In this document: positions 1 through 6,706 of the stretch, in pieces
How the letters are laid out: each line of letters begins with the position of its first letter
Position numbering within the stretch: position 1 is the stretch's first letter
NCBI GenBank assembly: GCA_002293315.1
Contig: DBCZ01000055.1
Coordinates: forward strand, 15,552 to 37,110
Reading direction: 5' to 3'
Source of the DNA: Ruminococcaceae bacterium UBA945
GTDB lineage: Bacteria; Bacillota; Clostridia; Oscillospirales; Acutalibacteraceae
Length of the DNA stretch: 21,559 nt
Program-made: the position numbers and the translations under genes
The notes under the pieces: generated by a model
What the model saw: only the letters and a program-made list of their open reading frames with translations
Database searches by the model: none
Told to the model about the DNA's origin: nothing

Positions 1-57
1 GCGGATTGGCTTTGCCCCGTATGCAAAATGCCGAAGCGCGTTTTCGTGAGGAAGTAA
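1..57 (+). CDS. Rubredoxin-like domain protein, C-terminal end only
   Basis: Frame 1 is open from the window edge and ends at TAA (55-57). It reads ADWLCPVCKMPKRVFVRK. The W-x-CPVC-x-x-PK-x-x-F pattern is the second metal knuckle of rubredoxin-type iron centres, found in rubredoxin itself, at the C-terminus of rubrerythrins and in some flavoprotein reductases. The two cysteines would be half of an Fe(SCys)4 site used in electron transfer or peroxide/oxygen detoxification in anaerobes. The first knuckle and the rest of the protein lie outside the window, so the full architecture is unknown. The CPBP gene starts 30 bases downstream, so the two may be co-transcribed. Confidence 0.6.
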   Translation, partial: ADWLCPVCKMPKRVFVRK

Positions 58-87
58 GAGCAAAAATGTTTAATTGCGGAGGGAAAT

Positions 88-945
88 ATGTCAGCACTTA
101 GAAAGCGCCCGATAATCTTTATTTTCGTATTTTACCTTGTATGCTTCATTTTCAGGGCGATTGAGTACATCTTTATTAGAACAGATGAAAGCTTCATAGG
201 CGAGAATTTTATCCATAAAGTAATCGGCATAGGGCTTCTGGCATTGGCGCTGTGGGCGCTTCAATATAAGTGGGGCGACATCGGCTTCAAGGCAAAGGGT
301 GTGATAAAGTGGCTCTGCTTTGGGTTACTGTTCGGACTGGCGGTTTATGCCGTGGCGTACGGCACGGAGATTATTCTGTTGCTTTCGTCGGGAAGCACGT
401 TTGACCTGCAGTTCTATGTGACGAGTTATTCCGCTCAGGGAAATCGCGCGATGGAGAGCGGCGCGCTGCTTGTGTTAATCTGCATAGCCGGCAATATCAT
501 TAACGTTATTATGGAGGAGGGAGTTTTCCGCGGGCTGTTCATGAGGCTTGGCGAGGAAAGATTCTCCTTCATCAAGGCATGCCTGTTTTCATCATTGCTT
601 TTCGGCTTTTGGCATATAGCACAACCCGCGCGCAACGTAATAGACGGGGAGCAAAGCTTGCCCGGCGCGCTGATGATGGGGCTGATGCTCGTCGGGACGA
701 GCTTGCTTGGCGGAATTCAGTATGTCTTGTTATATAAGCTGACGGGTTCGCTGTGGTTCGGCATGGCAGCGCATTTCGTGAATAATGCGATTGTCAACCT
801 GCTTCATGTGGTGACGGCTTCCGGTGCTGACGAGATGCAGACGGTGAGAATAACCATTGCACAGACGCTTTCATGCGTAATTGTGATTATTGTTTTCCTT
901 GTAAAATATATGAAGCAGCGTAAGAAGAGCATATCGAAAGCATAG
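88..945 (+). CDS. CPBP family intramembrane metalloprotease (Abi/CAAX-protease-like)
   Basis: A 285-residue, very hydrophobic protein with about seven to eight predicted membrane segments. It carries the CPBP (PF02517) motifs: EEGVFRG with E143, E144 and R148; FGFWH ending at H176; and H229-F-V-N-N with N232. In the family these Glu/His residues bind the catalytic zinc within the membrane. Family members cleave prenylated or other membrane proteins, and some bacterial ones act in bacteriocin immunity; the substrate here cannot be inferred. The start is supported by GGAGGG just upstream of the ATG. The transketolase pair follows after 35 bases, which may be simple co-transcription without shared function. 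Length and motifs look intact. Confidence 0.85.
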   Translation: MSALRKRPIIFIFVFYLVCFIFRAIEYIFIRTDESFIGENFIHKVIGIGLLALALWALQYKWGDIGFKAKGVIKWLCFGLLFGLAVYAVAYGTEIILLLSSGSTFDLQFYVTSYSAQGNRAMESGALLVLICIAGNIINVIMEEGVFRGLFMRLGEERFSFIKACLFSSLLFGFWHIAQPARNVIDGEQSLPGALMMGLMLVGTSLLGGIQYVLLYKLTGSLWFGMAAHFVNNAIVNLLHVVTASGADEMQTVRITIAQTLSCVIVIIVFLVKYMKQRKKSISKA

Positions 946-980
946 CTATATTTTATTATATTAAAGAGGAGGCTGAAAAC

Positions 981-1826
981 ATGACAGAACAGGAAATGAA
1001 GGACCTCAGGCTTCGTGCGGCGAAAATCAGGCTCGGCATAATCAGGGGCGTTTTCGCGGCGAAATCGGGGCACCCGGGAGGCTCGCTTGGCACGGCTGAG
1101 CTTCTCGCTTATCTCTACTTCAGGGAGATGAACATCGACCCGCTGAATCCGAAAGACCCGAACAGAGACCGTTTTGTTCTCTCCAAAGGCCACTGTGCGC
1201 CCGCGCTTTATGCCGCGCTTGCAGAGCGAGGATATTTCGCGGAAAGCGAGATGGATTCACTGCGCCATATCGATTCATTTTTGCAGGGCCACCCTGATAT
1301 GAAGGGCACGCCGGGCGTGGATATGAGCACAGGCTCGCTGGGGCAGGGAGTTTCCGCGGCGTGCGGAATGGCGCTTGCGGGAAAGCTGGATGGCAAGGAC
1401 TACAGGGTCTACGCGCTGCTTGGCGACGGCGAAAGCGAGGAGGGCGAGGTTTGGGAGGCGGCAATGTTCGCCGCGCACAAGAATCTTGATAACTTCACGC
1501 TGATTATTGACGTGAACGGGCTTCAGATAGACGGCTTCACGAAAGACGTCTGCGGGCCCGAGCCGCTTGACTCCAAGATGGCGGCGTTCGGCTTCCACGT
1601 GATTGAAATAGACGGACATGATTTAGGCGAGATAGACGCCGCCTTCAAGGAAGCGAGAGCAGTCAAGGGCAAGCCGACGGCGATTATCGCGCGCACAACA
1701 AAGGGCAGAGGCGTTTCATTTATGGAGAATCAGGCGGGCTGGCACGGAAAAGCGCCGAATGCCGAGGAATTTGAGATTGCGATGCAGGAGCTGAACAAGG
1801 CTCTTGAGAATCTGGAGGTGCAGTGA
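981..1826 (+). CDS. Transketolase, N-terminal (TPP-binding) subunit
   Basis: This is the N-terminal half of a split transketolase (281 residues). It binds the thiamine diphosphate pyrophosphate group for two-carbon ketol transfer in the non-oxidative pentose phosphate pathway. Visible motifs are SGHPGGSLGTAE with H31, FVLSKGHCAPALY with H71, GSLGQGVS around 118-125, and the GDG...N metal/TPP motif at 148-150 with N179. A strong GAGGAGG lies eight bases before the ATG. The stop codon overlaps the ATG of the C-terminal subunit by one base (TGATG), so the two chains are probably translationally coupled and assemble as one enzyme. Split transketolases are common in Clostridia and archaea. Cytoplasmic. 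Confidence 0.95.
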   Translation: MTEQEMKDLRLRAAKIRLGIIRGVFAAKSGHPGGSLGTAELLAYLYFREMNIDPLNPKDPNRDRFVLSKGHCAPALYAALAERGYFAESEMDSLRHIDSFLQGHPDMKGTPGVDMSTGSLGQGVSAACGMALAGKLDGKDYRVYALLGDGESEEGEVWEAAMFAAHKNLDNFTLIIDVNGLQIDGFTKDVCGPEPLDSKMAAFGFHVIEIDGHDLGEIDAAFKEARAVKGKPTAIIARTTKGRGVSFMENQAGWHGKAPNAEEFEIAMQELNKALENLEVQ

Positions 1827-2764
1827 TGCGTGAGATTATAAATAAGGCGACCAGAGACAGCTTCGGCGAAACCGTGACGAAGCTTGCCGAAGCGAACCCT
1901 GATATACTCGTTTTAGACGCCGACCTCGCAGAGGCGACGAAGACCGTAATATTCAAGAACAAATACCCCGAAAGATTCTTCAATGCCGGCATAGCCGAAG
2001 CCAATATGATTGGTGTGGCGGCGGGGCTTGCCACCTGCGGCAAGGTTCCGTTTGCTGCGTCGTTTGCGATGTTCTCGGCCGGCAGGGCCTTTGAGCAGGT
2101 GAGGAATTCGGTCGGGTATCCGCACCTCAACGTGAAGGTGGTGGGCACGCACGCGAGCATATCCGTCGGAGAAGACGGCGCGACTCACCAGTGCAACGAA
2201 GACATCGCGCTGATGCGGACGATTCCCGGCATGGTGGTGCTTAACCCCGCAGACCACTATGAGACGGAGGCGGCTGTGAAAGCCGCGGCGGAGTATGCCG
2301 GCCCGGTATATCTGCGCCTGGGCAGGCTGGCGGTGGAGAGCTTCAACAACAGCGAGGATTACAAATTCGAGCTGGGCAAGGGCATAACGCTGAGAGAAGG
2401 CAAAGACATTGCAATCATCGCGACGGGGCTGATGGTCGCGGAAGCGCTGAAGGCCGCCGAGGCTCTTGCGGCGCAGGGTATAGACGCGAGGGTTATCAAT
2501 ATTCACACGATAAAGCCGCTTGACGAGGAGCTTATCATCAAGGCGGCGAAGGAGACGGGTAGAATTATTACGGTAGAGGAGCATAATATCATCGGCGGGT
2601 TGGGCGAGGCCGTCGCCGGGGTTCTTTCGGAGAAATGCCCGACGCCGCTGAAGCGCGTTGGCGTGAGAGATGTCTACGGGCATTCAGGTCCGGCAAAGGA
2701 TTTGCTGCACGAATTCGGACTTGACGCCGAGGGTATAGAGAAAGCTGTAAAAGAGTTTGTATAA
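1826..2764 (+). CDS. Transketolase, C-terminal (pyrimidine-binding) subunit
   Basis: 312 residues, covering the pyrimidine-binding and C-terminal domains of transketolase. It completes the active site with the upstream subunit. GIAEANMIGVAAG carries the conserved glutamate (E58) that activates the TPP aminopyrimidine. GEDGATHQ with H121 and the C-terminal stretch around IITVEEHNIIGGLGEAVAG are also typical. An in-frame GTG lies one codon earlier (1823), but the ATG at 1826 has better spacing (7 bases) from the GGAGG at 1814-1818 and overlaps the preceding stop, so it is preferred. The gene ends 12 bases before a strong bidirectional terminator. Together with the sugar kinase and phosphohexomutase elsewhere in the window it points to fermentative carbohydrate use. 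Confidence 0.95.
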   Translation: MREIINKATRDSFGETVTKLAEANPDILVLDADLAEATKTVIFKNKYPERFFNAGIAEANMIGVAAGLATCGKVPFAASFAMFSAGRAFEQVRNSVGYPHLNVKVVGTHASISVGEDGATHQCNEDIALMRTIPGMVVLNPADHYETEAAVKAAAEYAGPVYLRLGRLAVESFNNSEDYKFELGKGITLREGKDIAIIATGLMVAEALKAAEALAAQGIDARVINIHTIKPLDEELIIKAAKETGRIITVEEHNIIGGLGEAVAGVLSEKCPTPLKRVGVRDVYGHSGPAKDLLHEFGLDAEGIEKAVKEFV

Positions 2765-2775
2765 GAGAAAAAGAG

Positions 2776-2800
2776 GCCTCCGAAATTCGGAGGCTCTTTT
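2776..2800. terminator. Bidirectional intrinsic terminator between transketolase and GNAT genes
   Basis: GCCTCCG (2776-2782) and CGGAGGC (2788-2794) form a 7-bp GC-rich stem around AAATT. It is followed by TCTTTT on the plus strand and by CTCTTTTTC on the minus strand. It lies between two convergent genes and can end both transcripts. Confidence 0.85.
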
Positions 2801-3354
2801 CATGCTTTATTTCGCTCTTCCCATTCATGGCGCAGAAGACTCATTAGAATCAAGTCATAATACCTGCCGTCGCGGTGGACGAAATCCCGCTTAGCGCCCT
2901 CGTACTTAAAGCCGACGCTTTCATAGAGCCTGCCGGCGTTCTCGTTGTAATTGAAATAGTTCAGCTCAACGCGGTGAAGGTTAAGCTCTGTAAAAGCAAA
3001 TTGCAGGATAAGCTCCATAGTCTCGCGGCCATAGCCCTTGCCGCGGTGCTTTTTATCGCCGATGCCAATGGCAAGAGAGGAGCGAGCGTTATTCCATTCA
3101 ATGCCGTCCAGCGCGACAAAGCCGATGAGCTCGCCGGTTTCCTTGAGCCGAATGAAAAATTCAATATCATTCTTTGACTTGCTCATTTCTTCGCTTGACT
3201 CCTTGATTTGCGCCTCCGTTCTCGGCATGGCTATGTCACTGTCAAGATTTCTCATATATTCGGCATCCAGCTGCCACTTGGCTGCGGTTTTCTCGTCGCC
3301 TTCATGCCAGGCAGTGAGGATAATATTCTTGCCTTCAAACAGGTTATAATTCAT
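2800..3354 (-). CDS. GNAT family N-acetyltransferase, RimJ/RimL type
   Basis: A 184-residue single-domain GNAT of the Acetyltransf_3 (RimL/SpeG-like) kind, transferring acetyl from acetyl-CoA to an amino group of unknown substrate. Acetyl-CoA motif A is GIGDKKHRGKGYGRE (97-111). The typical C-terminal part has N138 followed by AGRLYESVGFKYEG. The reading frame is open further upstream to 3390, but the ATG at 3354 has an ideal GGAGG a few bases before it and starts in the expected MNYNLFEGKNIIL fold region. It has its own promoter (3381-3409), so it is probably monocistronic. Annotation as a ribosomal-protein acetylase would be over-specific; antibiotic, polyamine or peptide substrates are equally possible. 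Confidence 0.85.
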   Translation of the reverse strand: MNYNLFEGKNIILTAWHEGDEKTAAKWQLDAEYMRNLDSDIAMPRTEAQIKESSEEMSKSKNDIEFFIRLKETGELIGFVALDGIEWNNARSSLAIGIGDKKHRGKGYGRETMELILQFAFTELNLHRVELNYFNYNENAGRLYESVGFKYEGAKRDFVHRDGRYYDLILMSLLRHEWEERNKA

Positions 3355-3380
3355 TTTGCCCTCCTTTACTGAATGCCAAA

Positions 3381-3409
3381 AGCATAGCACGTATGAAAAA
3401 GATAGTCAA
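3381..3409 (-). promoter_or_regulatory. Sigma-A promoter of the GNAT gene
   Basis: On the minus strand, TTGACT (3404-3409) and TATGCT (3381-3386) are separated by exactly 17 bp. The -10 box is 26 bases from the start codon at 3354. It is back-to-back with the plus-strand promoter at 3416-3444. Confidence 0.7.
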
Positions 3410-3415
3410 CATCAG

Positions 3416-3444
3416 TGGAAATAAGACGGGTTTTTCTGTATAAT
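3416..3444 (+). promoter_or_regulatory. Promoter of the HAD phosphatase gene
   Basis: A perfect TATAAT (3439-3444) lies 17 bp from a weak -35 TGGAAA (3416-3421). The ATG is at 3462 with CGGAGGG before it, giving a very short leader. Confidence 0.6.
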
Positions 3445-3461
3445 AGACAAACGGAGGGCTT

Positions 3462-4124
3462 ATGAAAAACATCAAAACTGTTATATGGGACTGGAACGGC
3501 ACGCTGTTCGATGACCTTAAAATCTGCATAGCCACAGAGAACGAAATGCTCAAAGCGCGGAACCTGCCGCTGATTGATTCGCTTGAGAGATATTTCAGCG
3601 TGTTTACATTTCCGGTGAAGAAATTCTATGAAAATCTCGGGCTTGATTTCACCAAGGAGCGATATGAAGACGTAGCGGCATCATATGTTGCGGGATATGA
3701 GAGCAGGCTTCCCGAATGCGGCCTGATGAGCTGCGCACAGGAGGTTCTCGAGGAGATTAAGCGCGCGGGGATGAATCAGGTGATTATCTCGGCTGCAAGC
3801 CAATTGAGCCTGCAAAAGCAGATTGCGCCGTTTGAGATAAAGAGCTATTTCAGCGAGATTCTGGGCATACATGATGATTTGGCCGAGGGGAAAATCGGCC
3901 TCGCGGAGGAGTTCTTCAAGCGAAGCGGAACGAACCCGGACGAAGCGATTTTTATCGGCGACACAGTGCACGATTTTGAGGTGGCACAGGCCGTAGGCTG
4001 CCGATGCCTGCTGATTGCAGCGGGGCATCACAGCAGAGACACACTCGAGAAAACCGGAGCACCGGTTTTTGAGAACATAACAGATGTGACAAGTTTTCTC
4101 TTGGAATTTGCTCACATTGAATAA
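3462..4124 (+). CDS. HAD family phosphatase, phosphoglycolate-phosphatase-like
   Basis: 220 residues with all four HAD motifs: D10-x-N12-G-T14 in VIWDWNGTLFDD, S110 in VIISAAS, K144 in the EGKIG stretch, and GDTVHDFE with D167 and D171. Residues about 16-90 form a helical C1-type cap as in phosphoglycolate and beta-phosphoglucomutase relatives. The second motif-I residue is Asn rather than the usual Asp. DWNGTL occurs in a recognised HAD subgroup, so I do not read it as inactivation, but it removes the usual general acid/base and may change the catalysis. The substrate is unknown; a small-molecule phosphate house-cleaning role is the default. The gene has its own promoter and a good Shine-Dalgarno sequence. 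Confidence 0.8.
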   Translation: MKNIKTVIWDWNGTLFDDLKICIATENEMLKARNLPLIDSLERYFSVFTFPVKKFYENLGLDFTKERYEDVAASYVAGYESRLPECGLMSCAQEVLEEIKRAGMNQVIISAASQLSLQKQIAPFEIKSYFSEILGIHDDLAEGKIGLAEEFFKRSGTNPDEAIFIGDTVHDFEVAQAVGCRCLLIAAGHHSRDTLEKTGAPVFENITDVTSFLLEFAHIE

Positions 4125-4161
4125 AAACACAGATATGCTTTGCGGGAAGTGATATTTGCTA

Positions 4162-4190
4162 TTGACAATCGCCGCCTGTGCGGATATAAT
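4162..4190 (+). promoter_or_regulatory. Full-consensus sigma-A promoter of rpsU
   Basis: TTGACA (4162-4167) and TATAAT (4185-4190) with a 17-bp spacer, both boxes perfect. Transcription should start near 4197, giving a leader of about 50 bases. That leader contains a small GCC-TTTA-GGC hairpin just before the GGGAGG ribosome binding site. Confidence 0.9.
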
Positions 4191-4247
4191 TATTTGTGTT
4201 CGATTGTGATATTAACCCCTGCCTTTAGGCGGATGGGAGGGAATAAA

Positions 4248-4424
4248 ATGGCTGAAATCAGAGTAAAAGATAACGAGACTTTAGACAGCGCGCTTCGTCG
4301 TTTCAAGAAGCAGTGTGCGAGAGCCGGCGTTATAGCTGAGGTGCGCAAAAGAGAGGCTTATGAGAAGCCCTCGGTCAAGCGCAAGAAGAAGTCTGAAGCC
4401 GCGCGCAAGCGTAAGTTTAAGTAA
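4248..4424 (+). CDS. rpsU: Ribosomal protein S21
   Basis: 58 residues, the usual length for S21 of Firmicutes. It begins MAEIRVKDNETLDSALRRFK and has a strongly basic C-terminus rich in Lys/Arg. S21 sits near the 3' end of 16S rRNA on the small subunit and helps initiation. The frame is open upstream to 4140, but the ATG at 4248 has GGGAGG at the right distance, and the promoter boxes at 4162-4190 lie inside that upstream stretch, so the longer start is wrong. The gene is framed by its own perfect promoter and terminator, consistent with high monocistronic expression. Confidence 0.97.
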   Translation: MAEIRVKDNETLDSALRRFKKQCARAGVIAEVRKREAYEKPSVKRKKKSEAARKRKFK

Positions 4425-4440
4425 AGAGAAGATTGAAACG

Positions 4441-4465
4441 AAAGCAGGTATTACCTGCTTTTTTT
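4441..4465 (+). terminator. Intrinsic terminator after rpsU
   Basis: AAAGCAGGT (4441-4449) pairs with ACCTGCTTT (4453-4461) around a three-base loop and runs into a T tract to 4465. The terminator begins 16 bases after the rpsU stop. Confidence 0.9.
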
Positions 4466-4492
4466 CAAATTGTTTATAGTTAGGAGAATCAA

Positions 4493-4996
4493 ATGGGCCT
4501 CTTGACGCCGACGCTTTGCGCCGATAAACTCACGGACGTCACCGCCGACATGCTCAGGAATCTCGGCGTTTCAGCCCTGCTTTTGGATATTGACAACACG
4601 CTTGCTTCGCACATCTCGCATGAACCGGCAGGCGGCGTGGAGAGTTGGATAAAAGAGATGGAAGCAGAAGGCTTCCGGCTCATTATTGTGTCAAATAATT
4701 ACGCCAAGAGAGTCGAGCCGTTCGCGCAGAAGATTTCGCTGCCGTTCGTCTCGAGGGCATATAAGCCGCTGCCTATGGGATATGTCAAGGCGGCAAGGGA
4801 GCTCGAAACGCCGCGCAGAAGCTGCGTAATCATCGGCGACCAGATTTACACAGATATTATCGGCGCGAACCTCTGCGGCATGAAGTCAATTCTGTTGAAG
4901 CCGATTGATATTGAAGATGGGCTTTCGTTTAAGATAAGAAGAAGGCTGGAAAGAGGAATCAGGGCAAAATTACGAAGGAAAGAGGGAGAATTATGA
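4493..4996 (+). CDS. yqeG: YqeG family HAD IIIA-type phosphatase
   Basis: 167 residues, matching YqeG of Firmicutes in length and layout. Motif I is LLLDIDNTLASH with D32 and D34, motif II is S67-N-N, the lysine is K91 in YKPLP, and motif IV is GDQIYTDIIGAN with D116 and D121. There is no cap domain insertion. The family is a HAD phosphatase of unsettled physiological substrate. The start ATG has TAGGAGA before it. The stop overlaps the aminopeptidase start in an ATGA junction (4993-4996), so the two are co-translated. No transcription terminator separates them. Confidence 0.9.
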   Translation: MGLLTPTLCADKLTDVTADMLRNLGVSALLLDIDNTLASHISHEPAGGVESWIKEMEAEGFRLIIVSNNYAKRVEPFAQKISLPFVSRAYKPLPMGYVKAARELETPRRSCVIIGDQIYTDIIGANLCGMKSILLKPIDIEDGLSFKIRRRLERGIRAKLRRKEGEL

Positions 4997-6066
4997 ATCC
5001 TGTGGAAGTATTGAAAAAAAGCATAATTACTGATGAAGGCAAGGCGGCGCTTGTGCATTCGGGCGTAAACAGACGTTACCTCACGCAGTTTCCGTCGTCT
5101 GACGGGCTTTTCCTGCTGACGGCCAAAGCCGCCTATTTGCTGCTTGATTTTCGTTATGCAGAGGCCGGCGCGAACAAGGCAAAAAACTGCAAAGTCGTGG
5201 AGGTTTCAAGCTTCGGCGAAACGCTGACGGAGATTGTGAAGCAAGACGGTGTGAGGGAAGTCTACTTCGAGATGGACGGGATTTCTCTGGCGCTTGCCAA
5301 GCGTTTTGAGGGAATTCTTGAAAAAGCAGGTGCGAAAGCGATGCTGGATAAAACGCTTGACACAGCGATTTCCAAGCAGAGAATGATTAAAACGTCCGAA
5401 GAAATTGCGGGCATTGAGGCCGCGCAGAAGATAACAGACGCCGCGTTTGCGCACATTCTGCCCTATATCAAGGAGGGCGTGACAGAGCGCGAGGTTGCGC
5501 TGGAGATAGAATTCTTCATGAAGAAAAACGGCGCCGACGATTTGGCGTTTGATTCAATCGTCGTGGCGGGCGAGAACAGCTCTCTGCCGCACGGGGTGCC
5601 GTCGGATAACAAGATAAAACCGGGCGATTTCATCACGATGGATACAGGCGCAATGCTTAACGGCCTTCACTCCGATATGACGCGCACGGTCGCGCTCGGC
5701 AAGGTCTCAGATGAGCAGAAGAAGGTCTATGAGACGGTGCTTGCGGCGCACATGGCCGTTATTGACGGCGTGAAGCCCGGCATGCCCGGCAGCGAGGTTG
5801 ATAAAATAGCTCGGGATATAATTGACAAGGATTACGAGGGCAGATTCGGGCACGGTTTGGGTCACGGCGTGGGCTATGAAATCCATGAAGAGCCGCGCTT
5901 TTCAAAGCTTGACCCCACCCCCTGCGAACCCGGCATGGTCATCACCGACGAGCCCGGAATATATCTCCCGGGCAAGTTCGGCGTGAGAATCGAGGACATG
6001 CTGCTTATAACCGAAACCGGCTGCCGCTCGCTAATTCACAGCCCGAAGGAATTGATTTTGTTGTAG
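4993..6066 (+). CDS. Aminopeptidase P family (M24) Xaa-Pro peptidase
   Basis: 357 residues: a creatinase-like N-terminal domain (about 1-130) followed by the pita-bread catalytic domain. The five M24 metal ligands are all present: D217 (MDTGA), D228 (SDMTRT), H291 (GHGLGHGVG), E320 (TDEPGIY) and E334 (RIEDM); H200 is the expected auxiliary histidine. This cytoplasmic enzyme removes residues preceding proline in peptides (Xaa-Pro aminopeptidase or prolidase), using two Mn/Co ions. It is translationally coupled to yqeG. In many Firmicutes this gene directly precedes efp; here a toxin-antitoxin pair lies between them. Whether it is a prolidase or a true aminopeptidase P cannot be decided from motifs alone. 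Confidence 0.92.
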   Translation: MNPVEVLKKSIITDEGKAALVHSGVNRRYLTQFPSSDGLFLLTAKAAYLLLDFRYAEAGANKAKNCKVVEVSSFGETLTEIVKQDGVREVYFEMDGISLALAKRFEGILEKAGAKAMLDKTLDTAISKQRMIKTSEEIAGIEAAQKITDAAFAHILPYIKEGVTEREVALEIEFFMKKNGADDLAFDSIVVAGENSSLPHGVPSDNKIKPGDFITMDTGAMLNGLHSDMTRTVALGKVSDEQKKVYETVLAAHMAVIDGVKPGMPGSEVDKIARDIIDKDYEGRFGHGLGHGVGYEIHEEPRFSKLDPTPCEPGMVITDEPGIYLPGKFGVRIEDMLLITETGCRSLIHSPKELILL

Positions 6067-6069
6067 GTC

Positions 6070-6098
6070 TTGACGGATTCAAATGTGTACGTTATAAT
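6070..6098 (+). promoter_or_regulatory. Sigma-A promoter of the YefM/YoeB operon
   Basis: TTGACG (6070-6075), 17-bp spacer, and a perfect TATAAT (6093-6098). It begins four bases after the aminopeptidase stop. The -10 box sits between two TGTAC half-palindromes that look like the antitoxin operator. Confidence 0.85.
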
Positions 6099-6103
6099 GT
6101 ACA
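6086..6103. promoter_or_regulatory. Probable YefM/YoeB autoregulatory operator
   Basis: TGTACG (6086-6091) and the perfect palindrome TGTACA (6098-6103) flank and overlap the -10 box, 12 bp centre to centre. In E. coli, YefM binds a long and a short palindrome with TGTACA cores in a similar arrangement (from memory of published operator work). The outer TGTAC/GTACA arms also form one larger inverted repeat. Confidence 0.7.
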
Positions 6104-6122
6104 TATAAGGAGGCTGATACAT

Positions 6123-6362
6123 ATGACTAATACTAACGCGACGAATTTCAGAAAGAATGTATTCAATTATCTTGATATGGCGATTGACTTCAATGATGTA
6201 ATCAGTGTAAACACGAAAAAGGGGAACGCCGTTTTACTCAGCGAAGAAGATTATAATGGACTTATTGAGACTATTTCTTTATCTTCTGTGCCCGGAATGA
6301 GAGAGCGGCTTGCGGAAGGGAAAAATGCAGGGCCGGAGGATTTTGAGGATTTTGAATGGTGA
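6123..6362 (+). CDS. yefM: Type II antitoxin, Phd/YefM family
   Basis: 79 residues beginning MTNTNATNFRKNVFNYLDMA. The Phd/YefM N-terminal DNA-binding fold is visible: a helix after NATNFRKN, then the NTKKGNAVLLSEEDYNGL strand-helix stretch. The acidic C-terminal tail (PEDFEDFEW) is the likely toxin-wrapping segment. It neutralises the downstream YoeB-like RNase and represses its own promoter. The ATG at 6123 follows AAGGAGG. The stop overlaps the toxin start by seven bases, so the antitoxin is made first and is translationally coupled. The sequence is visibly AT-richer than its neighbours, suggesting acquisition. Confidence 0.9.
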   Translation: MTNTNATNFRKNVFNYLDMAIDFNDVISVNTKKGNAVLLSEEDYNGLIETISLSSVPGMRERLAEGKNAGPEDFEDFEW

Positions 6363-6631
6363 GCGATTACAAAATAGTCATTTTGAAATCGGCACAAAAA
6401 GATAAAGAAAAAGTGAAATCAATTCCTGCGCTTAAAGCTAATGCAGATAAATTGATTGAGTTACTCAAGAAAAATCCTTTTCAAAATCCCCCGCCGTATG
6501 AAAAACTTGTCGGGGAGTATAAAGGTATGTATTCAAGGCGAATAAACCGCCAGCACAGACTTGTATACAAGGTTAACGATGAAGAAAAAGTGGTCATGAT
6601 AATTAGCATGTGGACGCACTATGAGATATAG
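6356..6631 (+). CDS. yoeB: Type II toxin, Txe/YoeB family mRNA interferase
   Basis: 91 residues, close to the usual YoeB length of 84-90. It has the RelE-like fold residues expected of an active enzyme: E49 in PPPYEKLVG, R65 in YSRRINRQHRLVYKV, and the C-terminal H88-Y89 in MWTHYEI, matching E. coli E46, R65, H83 and Y84. YoeB cleaves mRNA in the ribosomal A site when freed from YefM. No residue is missing and the frame is intact, so the module is probably functional. The start overlaps the antitoxin stop (ATGGTGA). There is no terminator before efp, but efp has its own promoter at 6649-6677. Confidence 0.93.
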   Translation: MVSDYKIVILKSAQKDKEKVKSIPALKANADKLIELLKKNPFQNPPPYEKLVGEYKGMYSRRINRQHRLVYKVNDEEKVVMIISMWTHYEI

Positions 6632-6648
6632 TCCTTGTTAAAAATAAG

Positions 6649-6677
6649 TTGAAAAAGGCATGAAAATAAGTTACAAT
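6649..6677 (+). promoter_or_regulatory. Sigma-A promoter of efp
   Basis: TTGAAA (6649-6654), 17-bp spacer, and TACAAT (6672-6677). The ATG is 30 bases downstream of the -10 box, preceded by TTGGAGGG. This gives efp expression independent of the toxin-antitoxin promoter. Confidence 0.75.
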
Positions 6678-6706
6678 TAGCTTGATTAAAAAATTGGAGG
6701 GCATTT

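Noticed and set aside
1120..2683. Long minus-strand frames opposite the transketolase genes
   Set aside because: Arginine- and proline-rich shadow translations without homology or starts.
4140..4247. Upstream extension of rpsU
   Set aside because: It would contain the gene's own consensus promoter, and the protein is already full length from 4248.
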